Of a stretch of DNA of 64,000 bases, positions 27,045 to 35,852 are shown piece by piece (positions within the stretch are counted from its first letter, which is position 1; each line of letters starts with the position of its first letter). This stretch comes from Verrucomicrobiota bacterium (GTDB lineage Bacteria > Verrucomicrobiota > Verrucomicrobiia > Verrucomicrobiales > Akkermansiaceae): contig JAFLEH010000037.1 of NCBI GenBank assembly GCA_017301995.1, positions 1 through 64,000 on the forward strand. Reading direction: 5' to 3'. The position numbers were made by a program, and so were the translations under genes. The notes below the pieces were generated by a model. That model worked only from the letters and a program-made list of their open reading frames with translations. It did no database searches and was not told where the DNA came from.

Positions 27045-28342
27045 CCGTTTCCGACATGTTCAGTTCTTTTATTGATAATTTGGCGATTTCGAACGCCGAA
27101 ACGATCAGTATGCGGTATGGCGAGCTTACCTCCGCCCTTAACAAAAAGTTCCGTGACACCGAATCCAAGACGGCCAATACGCTTCAGGTTGGATCGTTCG
27201 GAAGGAAAACAGGGATCGATGGTATCTCAGACTTGGACATGCTTTACATTATGCCCAAAACGAAGTGGGACACTTATAAGGATTCAAAGCAGCTCCGCCT
27301 TCTCCAAGATGTGAAGGCGGCAATCCTAGATCGGTATCCGAGGTCTGACGTTAGAGTTGACCGTCTTGTCGTAACCGTGACTTACACTGATTTCCACGTC
27401 GAAGTTCAACCGGTGTTTGAACAGGATGACGGCAGTTTCAAATATCCAGATACCAAGGGAATCGGCAGTTGGCCAATAACTAAGCCGCGCCCTGAGATGG
27501 CGGAGATTGCGAACATGGATGGTAAGAAAAATGCAAACCTCCGGCGGCTATGCAAAATGGCTCGCGCTTGGAAAAACAAACATGGTGTGGGCATGGGGGG
27601 GCTTCTCATTGATACTCTTGCCTACAATTTCCTGAAATCCACCGATGACTACGACACAAAGAGCTACGGTTACTATGATCGGATGAGTCGGGACTTTTTC
27701 AGTTATTTGTCAGAACTCCAAGAGCAGGATTACTATGCAGCACCGGGTAGCGGACAACGGGTAAAAGTGCGCAAAAAATTTCAGCGGCGGGCAAAGAAGG
27801 CGCACAAGCTCTGCATAGAGGCTATTGATGCCGCAGAGACTAAAGGCGCAAACGATAAATGGAAAAAGATCTATGGCCGTCCGTTTCCTGCTAACCAAGA
27901 TGCCGTAAATGAAAGCCTCGCGGCGAATGCTGCCAGAACTTGGAGTAATACGGAACAGTTTATTGAGAACCAATACCCGGTGGACATTCGTTACACGCTG
28001 AAAATCGACTGTGAGGTTAAACAAAACGGATTCCGAGAGTATCTCTTGAGTCACATGTTACTTCGCCGAATCCCGCTACTGCCAAACAAAAGTCTTAGAT
28101 TCAGTATTTCCAGAATCACGGTTCCGATGCCTTATACAATAGAATGGAAAGTTTTGAACCGGGGCGAGATCGCCGAACGAAAGAATTGCATTCGCGGCCA
28201 GATTGTTGCGGATAATGGAAACGAAGATAAAATTGAATCGACTAACTTTAGGGGTGATCACATTGTCGAATGCTACGCGGTCAAAGACGGCGTCGTGGTC
28301 GCCAAGGATAGAATTCACGTGCCAATTAGCTCTAACTCATGA
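27041..28342 (+). CDS. CBASS cyclic-oligonucleotide synthase (CD-NTase, AGS-C type)
   Basis: The protein has 433 residues. The nucleotidyltransferase core has the activation loop GSFGRKT (51-57), the metal-binding pair D64 and D66 (SDLD), and the third acidic residue E121 in DFHVEVQPVF, where many family members have Asp. The helical second domain follows (RRLCKMARAWK). The C-terminal about 110 residues match the AGS_C sensor domain (FRGDHIVECYAVKDGVVVAKDRIHVPI). Such enzymes make a cyclic di- or trinucleotide after phage infection. The next gene, 4 bp away, encodes the membrane effector. No Cap2/Cap3 genes are present, giving a type I CBASS. Base composition is clearly more AT-rich than in hsdM or hsdR. 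Confidence 0.9.
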   Translation: MTVSDMFSSFIDNLAISNAETISMRYGELTSALNKKFRDTESKTANTLQVGSFGRKTGIDGISDLDMLYIMPKTKWDTYKDSKQLRLLQDVKAAILDRYPRSDVRVDRLVVTVTYTDFHVEVQPVFEQDDGSFKYPDTKGIGSWPITKPRPEMAEIANMDGKKNANLRRLCKMARAWKNKHGVGMGGLLIDTLAYNFLKSTDDYDTKSYGYYDRMSRDFFSYLSELQEQDYYAAPGSGQRVKVRKKFQRRAKKAHKLCIEAIDAAETKGANDKWKKIYGRPFPANQDAVNESLAANAARTWSNTEQFIENQYPVDIRYTLKIDCEVKQNGFREYLLSHMLLRRIPLLPNKSLRFSISRITVPMPYTIEWKVLNRGEIAERKNCIRGQIVADNGNEDKIESTNFRGDHIVECYAVKDGVVVAKDRIHVPISSNS

Positions 28343-28346
28343 AGCA

Positions 28347-29072
28347 ATGACTCAAAAAGATCTTCTCAAGCTCATCGCCGAAACCGGATATAATGTGGGT
28401 TTCGGAGCCAAGAAGCATTTCGCCACTTTTGACATCGTGGCAAAGGTTCCAGGCGTTATTGGATTTGTCTCAACTGCTGTTGGCATATTCGGTCTTGTCA
28501 TAGATTGCCTTTCCACGAAAACGCTTTCTGCGGCCTTTATTGTTCTTGGTGTTATGGGCCTCTACATCAGCTACCGCGACCATAAGAAGCAGGCTTACGA
28601 TGAGGTAGGAAAGGAACTGACCAAGCGGTATGACCGATTGAAGGAGATGTATTTCGAGGTCAAGGCCCGTGAGGAACAAGATTTTGCGTTATACCAAGAG
28701 GAGCTGCGAAGAATAAAGAAAGAGTGCGACGATCTCAGTATCAGCGAGCAAATCCTATTTAGTGATTGGTATGCCCACTACAAGTTCTTCTGGCAGCATC
28801 AGATTGGCTGGATCGACGAACAGAAAAAGTTCCGACTCCTCCGTGATATGATTCCTCTTAGTTTTATCGTATCAATCGCTGCTGTCTTGATTGCGCTCAC
28901 GGTTATTCTCTTCGCCTGCAAACCCGCACCTTTAGCACCTTCACCTGTTCCAGCTCAAGCCACTTTGCCGGACGATACCTCTAAAACAAAAATTGATTCC
29001 GCTAAGGATTCCCGACAGACGAATACACCAAACCCAACACCGCCCGTCATCGATAGTCCCAAGGCGCCATAG
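28347..29072 (+). CDS. SLATT-domain membrane effector of CBASS
   Basis: The protein has 241 residues, starting 4 bp after the CD-NTase stop. The N-terminal ETGYNVGFGAKKHFATFDI, then two transmembrane helices (about 35-53 and 58-75), then YISYRDHKKQAYDEVGKELT and a helical region match SLATT effectors. A third hydrophobic helix lies at about 169-190, and the protein ends in a Pro/Thr-rich tail of about 50 residues. SLATT proteins are predicted to form pores or disrupt membranes when the cyclic nucleotide binds, causing cell death or dormancy. The extra C-terminal helix and tail are worth noting. Confidence 0.85.
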   Translation: MTQKDLLKLIAETGYNVGFGAKKHFATFDIVAKVPGVIGFVSTAVGIFGLVIDCLSTKTLSAAFIVLGVMGLYISYRDHKKQAYDEVGKELTKRYDRLKEMYFEVKAREEQDFALYQEELRRIKKECDDLSISEQILFSDWYAHYKFFWQHQIGWIDEQKKFRLLRDMIPLSFIVSIAAVLIALTVILFACKPAPLAPSPVPAQATLPDDTSKTKIDSAKDSRQTNTPNPTPPVIDSPKAP

Positions 29073-29113
29073 ATCACTTCTCATCTTAGAGAACCCTGCA
29101 AAATGACCGCTGT

Positions 29114-30688
29114 ATGACCTCCAAACTCCCCATCAACCTCGAAAACCTCCTCCGCCAGCGGCAGGTGGAAGGCGAGCGTATTGAATACAAGGCGGGGTGG
29201 AACCCGGATGCGATCCTGCGGACGCTGTGCGCGTTTGCGAACGACTTCGAGAATCTGGGCGGCGGCTATGTGGTGGTCGGCCAGGATTGCGATGCGAACG
29301 GCATGCCGGTGTTTCCGCCGGTGGGCTTGGAGGAGAATCAGCTCGATAAGATCCAGAATGAGCTGCTGGGTTTCTGCAACCTCATCCAGCCGCCGTATTT
29401 CCCGCTGTTGAGCGTGGAGCGGTTTGCGGACCGGAACCTGCTGGTGCTGTGGGCACCGGGCGGCTTGTCCAGACCCTACAAGGTTCCGAAATCGGTGACG
29501 GCCAAGACCAAGGAATACCGATACTACCTCCGCCGCTATTCCAGCACCATCGAGGCCAAGGGCGAGGACGAGCGCGAGTTGATCAGCCTCACGGCGCAAG
29601 TGCCCTACGATGATCGCGTGAACCAGAACGCCACGACGGCGGATCTTTCGCCACGGCTGATGGAGGAGTTCCTGCGCGAGGTGGGCAGTGGTCTGGCGAG
29701 CGAGGTGGCCACCTTGCCGGTGGAGGCGCTGGGCCGCCAAATGAGAGTCGTGGCCGGCCCGAGTGAAGCACCGCTGCCGCAGAATGTGGGCCTGCTGTTT
29801 TTCAACGAGCATCCCGAGCGCTTTTTCCCGGTCACCCAGATCGACGTGGTGTGGTTTCCCGAAGGCGCGGGCGGGGATCGGTTTGAAGAGAAAATTTTCC
29901 AAGGGCCGCTGGGTCGGATCACCCGCGATGCCATCAGTTTCATCCAGCGGAACTACCTCAAGGAAACGGTTATCAAACATCCGCAACGCGCGGAGGCGGA
30001 GCGGTTCTGGAACTTCCCCCAGGCCGCCATCGAGGAAGCGGTGGTCAATGCGATCTACCACCGGTCCTATGAGATCCGCGAGCCGGTCGAGATCCGCATT
30101 TCCCGCGAGGATCTGGTCGTCCTGAGCTTTCCCGGCCCGGATCGCTCGATCCGGCTGGAGGATCTGAAAAAGGGCAAGGCCGTGTCTCGCCGCTACCGCA
30201 ACCGCCGCATCGGGGAATTCCTCAAGGAGCTGGACCTCACCGAAGGCCGCTCGACCGGGATTTCCAAGATCATCAAAGCCATGGCGAAAAATGGCTCCCC
30301 CGCCCCTGAATTTGAGACCGACGAGGATCGCAGCTATTTCCTGATCCGGCTGCCGGTGCATGAGAAGGCGGCGTGGGGGGAGGATGGCCCCGAAGTCACC
30401 CCCGAAGTCACCCCCGAAGTCACCGCCGAAGTCACCCCCGAAGTCACCCCCGAAGTCACCCCCGAAGTCGGCAAGATGCTTCGCGTGTTTGACGGGGAGA
30501 TGGCTAGGCAGGAAATCATGTCTCGACTTGGGTTGCGCGACGAAAAGCATTTTCGCGAGCATTACCAACAGCCCGCCATCGCCTCCGGGGTGGTTGAGAT
30601 GACGATTCCAGAAAAGCCCAACAGCCGCCTGCAAAAGTATCGCCTTACGGCATTGGGCGTCCGCATGCTGGAAGACCATGAAAGCTAG
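29114..30688 (+). CDS. AlbA_2 (Schlafen-type) ATP-binding regulator-like protein
   Basis: The protein has 524 residues. An N-terminal AlbA_2 domain (about 1-150; ERIEYKAGWN, LCAFANDFENLGGGYVVVGQD) is followed by the HATPase-like C-terminal region (EEAVVNAIYHRSYEIREPVEI, FPGPDRSIRLEDL, GRSTGISKIIKAM). After a linker of PEVT tandem repeats comes a winged-helix end (KMLRVFDGEMARQEIMSRLGLRD). Such proteins are common inside type I restriction loci, between hsdS and hsdR, and may be regulators or defence genes; the function is unproven. Composition returns to high GC here. Confidence 0.85.
   Translation: MTSKLPINLENLLRQRQVEGERIEYKAGWNPDAILRTLCAFANDFENLGGGYVVVGQDCDANGMPVFPPVGLEENQLDKIQNELLGFCNLIQPPYFPLLSVERFADRNLLVLWAPGGLSRPYKVPKSVTAKTKEYRYYLRRYSSTIEAKGEDERELISLTAQVPYDDRVNQNATTADLSPRLMEEFLREVGSGLASEVATLPVEALGRQMRVVAGPSEAPLPQNVGLLFFNEHPERFFPVTQIDVVWFPEGAGGDRFEEKIFQGPLGRITRDAISFIQRNYLKETVIKHPQRAEAERFWNFPQAAIEEAVVNAIYHRSYEIREPVEIRISREDLVVLSFPGPDRSIRLEDLKKGKAVSRRYRNRRIGEFLKELDLTEGRSTGISKIIKAMAKNGSPAPEFETDEDRSYFLIRLPVHEKAAWGEDGPEVTPEVTPEVTAEVTPEVTPEVTPEVGKMLRVFDGEMARQEIMSRLGLRDEKHFREHYQQPAIASGVVEMTIPEKPNSRLQKYRLTALGVRMLEDHES
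30389..30469 (+). repeat. 12-nt tandem repeat encoding PEVT units
   Basis: Six full units and one partial unit of CCCGAAGTCACC run in frame; the fourth has GCC for CCC, giving AEVT. The unit is a multiple of three, so slippage would change linker length without breaking the frame. Confidence 0.9.
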
Positions 30689-30743
30689 AATCGGCCATGA
30701 CCTCCAAGCTGAACCGAAAATTCCCAGTTCGTAACAATCCATC

Positions 30744-33700
30744 ATGAACACCAAGGACAATGCCGCACAGATCCGCCTCGACGAGCGGCAGCACGTCGAG
30801 AAGCCGCTGCTGGATCAACTCGCGGGCCTGGGATGGGAAATCATCGATTTGGATGCCAAGCAGCATCCCTGTGACAGTCATCGTGCCAGTTTCACCGAGG
30901 TGGTGATGCTGCCCATACTGAGGGAACAGTTGAAGGTGATCAACCCATGGCTGGAGGAGGATCAGGTGGACGAGGTGGTGAAGCAGCTCACGGCGAATTT
31001 CCCCGGCACCAACCTGCTGCAAAACAACCGGCATGTGTTCAACCAGTTGCTGGAAAACACCAGCGTCAGCGAAAACCGCAAGACGGGCGAGAAGAGTCCG
31101 ACGGTGAAGTTCATCGACTTCAAGAGCCGGGACAACAACCGGTTCATCGCCGTCTGCCAGTTCAAGGTGCGCATCCTTGGCAGCGAGCATCACATCATCC
31201 CGGACATCGTGCTGTTTCTCAATGGCCTGCCGGTGGTGGTGATCGAATGCAAGTCACCCAAGGTGAAGGAACCGATTCCAGAGGCCATCGACCAACTGCT
31301 GCGCTACAGCGAGCAGCGCGGAGCCAAGGGCGAAGGCAGCCCGCCGTTGTTCTTCTACAACCAGTTTGTGGTCACCACCTGCCGTCAGGAAGCGAAATTC
31401 GGCACCATCACCACCCACGGGGAAAAACACTTTTACCGGTGGTCCGATCCCTATCCGCGGACGCTGAACGATCTGGACCATGGAAGCAGCGGCCCGAACG
31501 ACCAACAGCGGCTCGTTGCAGGAATGTTGGACCGGGACAATCTGCTGGATCTCATCCGCACCTTCACGATCTACGGCATCAACTCCAAGGGAGAAATGAT
31601 CAAGGTGGTGGCCCGCTACCAACAGTTCCGAGCCGTGAAGCTGGCCGTGAAGCGCTTGCTTTCCGGCAAAAATCCCCGCGAACGCAGCGGCATCATCTGG
31701 CACACGCAGGGGTCCGGGAAATCCCTGACCATGATGTTCATGGTGCGGGAGATGTATCGCCATCCCTCGCTCTCGAAGTGGAAGGTCGTTTTCGTCACCG
31801 ACCGCACGCAGTTGGAGCAACAGCTCGCGGAAACCAGCCAGAGCATCGGCTTCACCGTGAAGCCCGCCGACAGCATCAAGGCGCTGAAGGATTTGCTCCG
31901 CAGCGACGCCTCGGACCTGGTGATGGCGATGATCCACAAGTTCCGCGAGACGGACCTAACGGAAACTTTCCCGGAACTCAACAACAGCCCGTTCATCCTG
32001 ATAATGACGGATGAAGCTCATCGTTCGCAGTATTCGCGACTGGCGGCCAATCTGGACAAGGGGGTTCCGCTGGCCACGCGCATCGGCTACACCGGCACGC
32101 CCATCGACAAGACGGAACGGGTCTTCGGCGAATACATCGACAAATACACGATGCGCGAGGCCATATCGGACGGGGTGACGCTGGAGATCGTTTATGAGGG
32201 CAGAACACACAACGCCGAAGTGCCGGACAAACCCGGCATGGACGCGAAATTCGCGGACGTTTTCAGCGACCACAACCTGAGGGAACGGATGGAGATCCTC
32301 GGCTACGGTTCACGCACCGCCTATCTGGAAGCCGACGCCACCATCCGCGCCAAAGCCGCCGATATGGTTAGGCATTACCTGACCCACGTATTCCCCAACG
32401 GCTACAAGGCGCAGATCGTGGCCACCTCACGCGAAGCCGCCGTGCGCTACAAGAAACATGTGGATGCGGCAATAGCCGAAGAAATCGCCGCGCTGGAAAA
32501 GTCGAACCCGATGAACCTCGACCTAGCCACTCTGAAGACGCTCGGGAGCGATGTGGTGATTTCCGGCAAGCAGAACGACGAACGGCATCTCACGCCCTAC
32601 ACGAACCCGTCCAAGCACGAGACCACCATCAAGAGCTTCAAACTGCCCTTCGGCAAGGAGGACGAGGGCGTGACCGGGGATGTGGGTATCGTCATCGTGA
32701 ACAACATGCTGCTGACCGGCTTCGACGCTCCCGTGGAGCAGGTGATGTATCTGGACAAGATCATCGTCGCACACGGCCTGCTGCAGGCCATCGCCCGTGT
32801 GAACCGGGTGGGCGGCGACTCCAAGGACAAGGGCTTTGTCGTGGATTACGTCGGCATCGGCCACCATCTGAAAAAGGCCCTCGATAATTACGACGAACGC
32901 GGACTGAAGGAAGCGTGTGACGCACTGAGTTTCCCCGAGGAGGAACTGCGCGAACTGAAGGCCAGCCATGATGCGATCCTCGCTCTGCTGAAAAAACACG
33001 GTCTCACCGATCTGAACGATGCGGACGCGTTTTTCGATGTGTTCTATGACGAAGACCTGCGCTTCGGATTCATGAGCCTGTTCAGGACATTTACCAGGAA
33101 TCTGAACCTCGTTTTCCCCGCGAAGGAGGCCCTCGATTACATGGGCGACTATCAGTCCCTGGTGGCGATCAACGAAATGGCGGCCAAGCATTTCCGGGAC
33201 GGCAGGCTGAGCATGAAAGGCATCCCCGCCAAGTTGCGCGGCATCACGGATGCCTATCTGAAGTCGCGCGGCATCGACACGAAGGTGGAACCGATTTCCA
33301 TTCTTGATGAGGATTTCCAGAAGGAGGTCAAAAGGCATGGCCGCAACAAGACCAAGGCGGCGGAGATCGAACACGCAATCCGGCACCACCTCGATGTGAA
33401 CATGAACGACGACCCTGAATTGCAGGCGTCCTTCGCCGAGGCGTTGAGAAGAATTTTCGAGGAGTTCGCGAACAACTGGAAGAAAATCCACGACGAACTG
33501 GAAAAGCTGCGCCAGCGCATCGTGAATGCGGGCAAGGAACCCACCTATGGTCTGCACCGCAAAAAGCAGATGCCGATTTTCCGCATGCTGAAGCGCGAGA
33601 TCTTCGGCGACGATTCCGCCGCGGATCCGGGAGTGTCCAACATGGCCGCCGAACCGCATCCGCTCTATCCAACGATGGATGAGGAGGAAAAGATCGCCAA

Positions 33701-33932
33701 GCTCGTCGCGCTAACGCAGGAACTCTACGGAGAGATCGAGCGCGAGTTGAAACTCGTGGGCTTCTGGGGAAGCATCCCCGCACGCAACAAACTCGTGGCG
33801 GACCTCCAGCGGGCCATCCTGCAACCCGAATTCGCGCGCATGCCCGGCATCGTGACCAAGCGCAAGCACATCATCAGCCGCCTGATGGAAATCGCCGAGA
33901 AAAACCACGACACGATCCTATACGCAGACTGA
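30744..33932 (+). CDS. hsdR: Type I restriction endonuclease subunit R
   Basis: This is a 1062-residue motor and nuclease subunit. The PD-(D/E)XK nuclease site lies at about 152-169 (PDIVLF, then VIECK). The helicase starts with Walker A GSGKS near residue 322 and the DEAH box (DEAHRSQY) near residue 421, followed by GYTGTPI and the second RecA domain (TGFDAPVEQVMYLDK, QAIARVNR). The C-terminal helical region (about 800-1060) probably contacts the methylase. Length and order are normal. It should translocate and cut DNA lacking HsdMS methylation. The next gene overlaps its stop by 1 nt. Confidence 0.96.
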   Translation: MNTKDNAAQIRLDERQHVEKPLLDQLAGLGWEIIDLDAKQHPCDSHRASFTEVVMLPILREQLKVINPWLEEDQVDEVVKQLTANFPGTNLLQNNRHVFNQLLENTSVSENRKTGEKSPTVKFIDFKSRDNNRFIAVCQFKVRILGSEHHIIPDIVLFLNGLPVVVIECKSPKVKEPIPEAIDQLLRYSEQRGAKGEGSPPLFFYNQFVVTTCRQEAKFGTITTHGEKHFYRWSDPYPRTLNDLDHGSSGPNDQQRLVAGMLDRDNLLDLIRTFTIYGINSKGEMIKVVARYQQFRAVKLAVKRLLSGKNPRERSGIIWHTQGSGKSLTMMFMVREMYRHPSLSKWKVVFVTDRTQLEQQLAETSQSIGFTVKPADSIKALKDLLRSDASDLVMAMIHKFRETDLTETFPELNNSPFILIMTDEAHRSQYSRLAANLDKGVPLATRIGYTGTPIDKTERVFGEYIDKYTMREAISDGVTLEIVYEGRTHNAEVPDKPGMDAKFADVFSDHNLRERMEILGYGSRTAYLEADATIRAKAADMVRHYLTHVFPNGYKAQIVATSREAAVRYKKHVDAAIAEEIAALEKSNPMNLDLATLKTLGSDVVISGKQNDERHLTPYTNPSKHETTIKSFKLPFGKEDEGVTGDVGIVIVNNMLLTGFDAPVEQVMYLDKIIVAHGLLQAIARVNRVGGDSKDKGFVVDYVGIGHHLKKALDNYDERGLKEACDALSFPEEELRELKASHDAILALLKKHGLTDLNDADAFFDVFYDEDLRFGFMSLFRTFTRNLNLVFPAKEALDYMGDYQSLVAINEMAAKHFRDGRLSMKGIPAKLRGITDAYLKSRGIDTKVEPISILDEDFQKEVKRHGRNKTKAAEIEHAIRHHLDVNMNDDPELQASFAEALRRIFEEFANNWKKIHDELEKLRQRIVNAGKEPTYGLHRKKQMPIFRMLKREIFGDDSAADPGVSNMAAEPHPLYPTMDEEEKIAKLVALTQELYGEIERELKLVGFWGSIPARNKLVADLQRAILQPEFARMPGIVTKRKHIISRLMEIAEKNHDTILYAD

Positions 33933-34615
33933 TGGACCTGGACTACCGCATCGTGCGTTCGCCGCGCCGCAAGCAGCTCACCATCACGGTGGAGCGCGAC
34001 CGGTCCGTGGTCGTCCATGCTCCGCTGACCGCCACCGATGAGGCGATACGGCGGATAGTTGACACCAAACGGCAATGGCTGTTCGGGAAGACCACCCACT
34101 CCCAGAAATACCAATCCCTACCCCACGCCCCCGGCAAGGAAGTGGTCAATGGCGAATCCGTTTCCTATCTCGGCAGGGATTATCCCATCGAAATCGCGGA
34201 GACGGAAAGCGGAGGTGTGGAGTTTTCACGGCGGTTTCTGGTTCCTGCGGCCCAACAGGTGAAACGGCGCGAGGTTCTCAGGGACTGGTATGTGAGCCGC
34301 GCCACGGAAACCATTCTGCCGCGTGTGCGCCGGTATGCGGCCGATCTCGGAGTGGAATACGGTGAAGCCAGGATCGTGGACAACCGCTATCGCTGGGGTT
34401 CATGCACCGTAAAGGACAACGTCCATTTCAACTGGCGTCTGATCAAGGCTCCCATGTTCGTGATAGACTATATCATCGTGCATGAACTCGCCCACCTGAT
34501 GGAAACCAACCACACGCCCCGTTTCTGGAATATCGTCCGCGCGAAAGTCCCCCACACGGAAAAGGCCAGAACCTGGCTCAAGGAACACGGCCAGATTCTG
34601 GAAGAGGATGTGTGA
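33932..34615 (+). CDS. YgjP-like (DUF45/M48-type) zinc metallopeptidase
   Basis: The protein has 227 residues. The zinc motif HELAHLMETNH is followed by PRFW, and NRYRWGSC precedes it, as in YgjP/SprT-related DUF45 peptidases. It often follows hsdR in type I loci. The ATG overlaps the hsdR stop by 1 nt, so expression is coupled. Its contribution to restriction is unknown; regulated turnover of HsdR is one idea, not shown by sequence. Confidence 0.9.
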   Translation: MDLDYRIVRSPRRKQLTITVERDRSVVVHAPLTATDEAIRRIVDTKRQWLFGKTTHSQKYQSLPHAPGKEVVNGESVSYLGRDYPIEIAETESGGVEFSRRFLVPAAQQVKRREVLRDWYVSRATETILPRVRRYAADLGVEYGEARIVDNRYRWGSCTVKDNVHFNWRLIKAPMFVIDYIIVHELAHLMETNHTPRFWNIVRAKVPHTEKARTWLKEHGQILEEDV

Positions 34616-34697
34616 GTATTGCCGTCAGCTCCAGCCAGCCACACACAGACCACCTAGCCGATACCAGCCGCATCCAACCGTCAGATTCCCAAATCCG

Positions 34698-35348
34698 TCA
34701 CGGGTGACGGAATTCCTCCCGGGTATTGCGGACGCGGGTGAAGCCTCGGCGCGCAACTCCGCCTCCGGTTGGTCCGAGTGGGACCCTCGGAATCCGCCTC
34801 CGGTTGGGCCGAGCGGGATCCCCGGAATCAGGCTCCGGCTGCGCCGCCAGGGAATGGCGGCTGCGGCATGAGTCACAGCACCGTAGGTTGTTCATGTGAT
34901 CCGGAAACGAAAGCATAGCGCCTTCCGGATTCACGCCCGTAACACGCCAGAGTTCCAGAAGTTTGTTGAGGTTCGATTCTTCCTGCCTCATGCGCGATTT
35001 GTAGAACCTAACCATCTCCTGGAAGTCCTCATAACTGTCAATGACGAAGTATCCCTTCCGCCACGAACCGAGAAAGTGCGGACCCTTTCTGGAATTCTTG
35101 AGAACGGTTGTCTGGAATTTCTTCTTGCTCATCCTGATCCCCATCTTCGCAAGCTCGGTGCCTATCACCCTCCATGACTTGGAGTTAGCCCTTCCGACCG
35201 CGTTCTCCAGCAGATATTTCAGGATAATGCATTCGGGATCATCCTTATCCATCTTTTCTACCGTCTGCCGGGTGGCGTCCTTGATGCTTGTGAATCCGTT
35301 CCGTTCTACCATTTTTGCCGCGTGCGCGGCAGACCTGTTTCGTTTCAT
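34698..35348 (-). CDS. Hypothetical protein with repeat-derived C-terminus
   Basis: The protein has 216 residues. The first about 150 residues look like a genuine, largely helical, charged domain (KYLLENAVGRANSKSWRVIG, LKNSRKGPHFLGSWRKGYFV). I recognise no family. The last about 50 residues are Pro/Arg/Gly-rich and are encoded by a 35-nt tandem duplication, so the true C-terminus may be shorter or degraded. It converges with the metallopeptidase gene at the right side of the restriction locus. Confidence 0.5.
   Translation of the reverse strand: MKRNRSAAHAAKMVERNGFTSIKDATRQTVEKMDKDDPECIILKYLLENAVGRANSKSWRVIGTELAKMGIRMSKKKFQTTVLKNSRKGPHFLGSWRKGYFVIDSYEDFQEMVRFYKSRMRQEESNLNKLLELWRVTGVNPEGAMLSFPDHMNNLRCCDSCRSRHSLAAQPEPDSGDPARPNRRRIPRVPLGPTGGGVARRGFTRVRNTREEFRHP
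34760..34829. repeat. 35-nt tandem duplication
   Basis: 34760-34794 and 34795-34829 are near-identical units starting CGCCTCCGGTTGG and ending GGAATC, differing at a few positions. They lie within the 3' end of the neighbouring minus-strand ORF. Confidence 0.75.
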
Positions 35349-35630
35349 ATTTATATTTCGATTTCAATATCGACTGACATGCTAGATCAAATCCAAGTCA
35401 TGGGTCAAGATCATTCTTCATATATTTAAGGGACAATAGATTGCAGCTATTCCCGGGGAAGCTGCTTCCGGATGAAGCAAATTTGGCGGCCCGAACCAGT
35501 GAGCAAGGCAACCAAGCAACAAACCAGACATTCGCACCCATGTGGTTGCGGGAAGTGAGCCAATCGGCTATCGAAAGCCGATCTCTGTCATGCGACCCAA
35601 CCCGTTCCGCTCAAAGCCAGGTCCAAAAAT
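35349..35630. other. AT-rich intergenic stretch, no supported gene
   Basis: 35349-35440 is clearly AT-rich (TTTATATTTCGATTTCAATA, CATATATTTAAG) compared with its surroundings and probably holds the promoter of the minus-strand gene starting at 35348. I see no supported gene from there to 35630. Confidence 0.4.
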
Positions 35631-35852
35631 TCATGGAGTTTCGTCCTCGACTCGGAAGAATCGCCTGTCAACACCCCGAGTGGAATAGAACCGTCGGATT
35701 TCCTCGCCATTGCCCACAATCGAGCTTTCCACGGTTGTCCATGTCTTCATGTCCTGGGAATCCTCAATGCGATAGACCCTGCCAATAGCGGACGGGAAGG
35801 TGAATTCGACCGCGGTTCTGGGACCACGGATCGAGTTCCGTCCCCCGTTCAC
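35631..35852 (-). CDS. Small beta-domain protein, GTGA-coupled to the Sel1 gene
   Basis: The reading frame has 73 residues with a GTG start that overlaps the preceding stop (GTGA). The sequence FPSAIGRVYRIEDSQDMKTW, then IRRFYSTRGVDRRFFRVE, resembles the C-terminal module common on verrucomicrobial secreted proteins (compare the end of the protein at 54420). No signal peptide is present. It may be a true coupled small protein or the tail of the upstream protein split by a frameshift. Confidence 0.55.
   Translation of the reverse strand: MNGGRNSIRGPRTAVEFTFPSAIGRVYRIEDSQDMKTWTTVESSIVGNGEEIRRFYSTRGVDRRFFRVEDETP

Noticed and set aside
29081-30760. Long minus-strand frame of 559 codons with DFGGD repeats
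   Set aside because: Antisense to the AlbA_2 gene; the repeat is just the reverse of the PEVT repeat.
21236-35000. Duplicate tRNA-Lys 3' end marking the right edge of the island
   Set aside because: No second copy of the tRNA 3' sequence was found, so the island limits are not proven.
35441-35788. 115-residue plus-strand frame
   Set aside because: It overlaps the better-supported minus-strand beta-module frame and shows no recognisable protein features.
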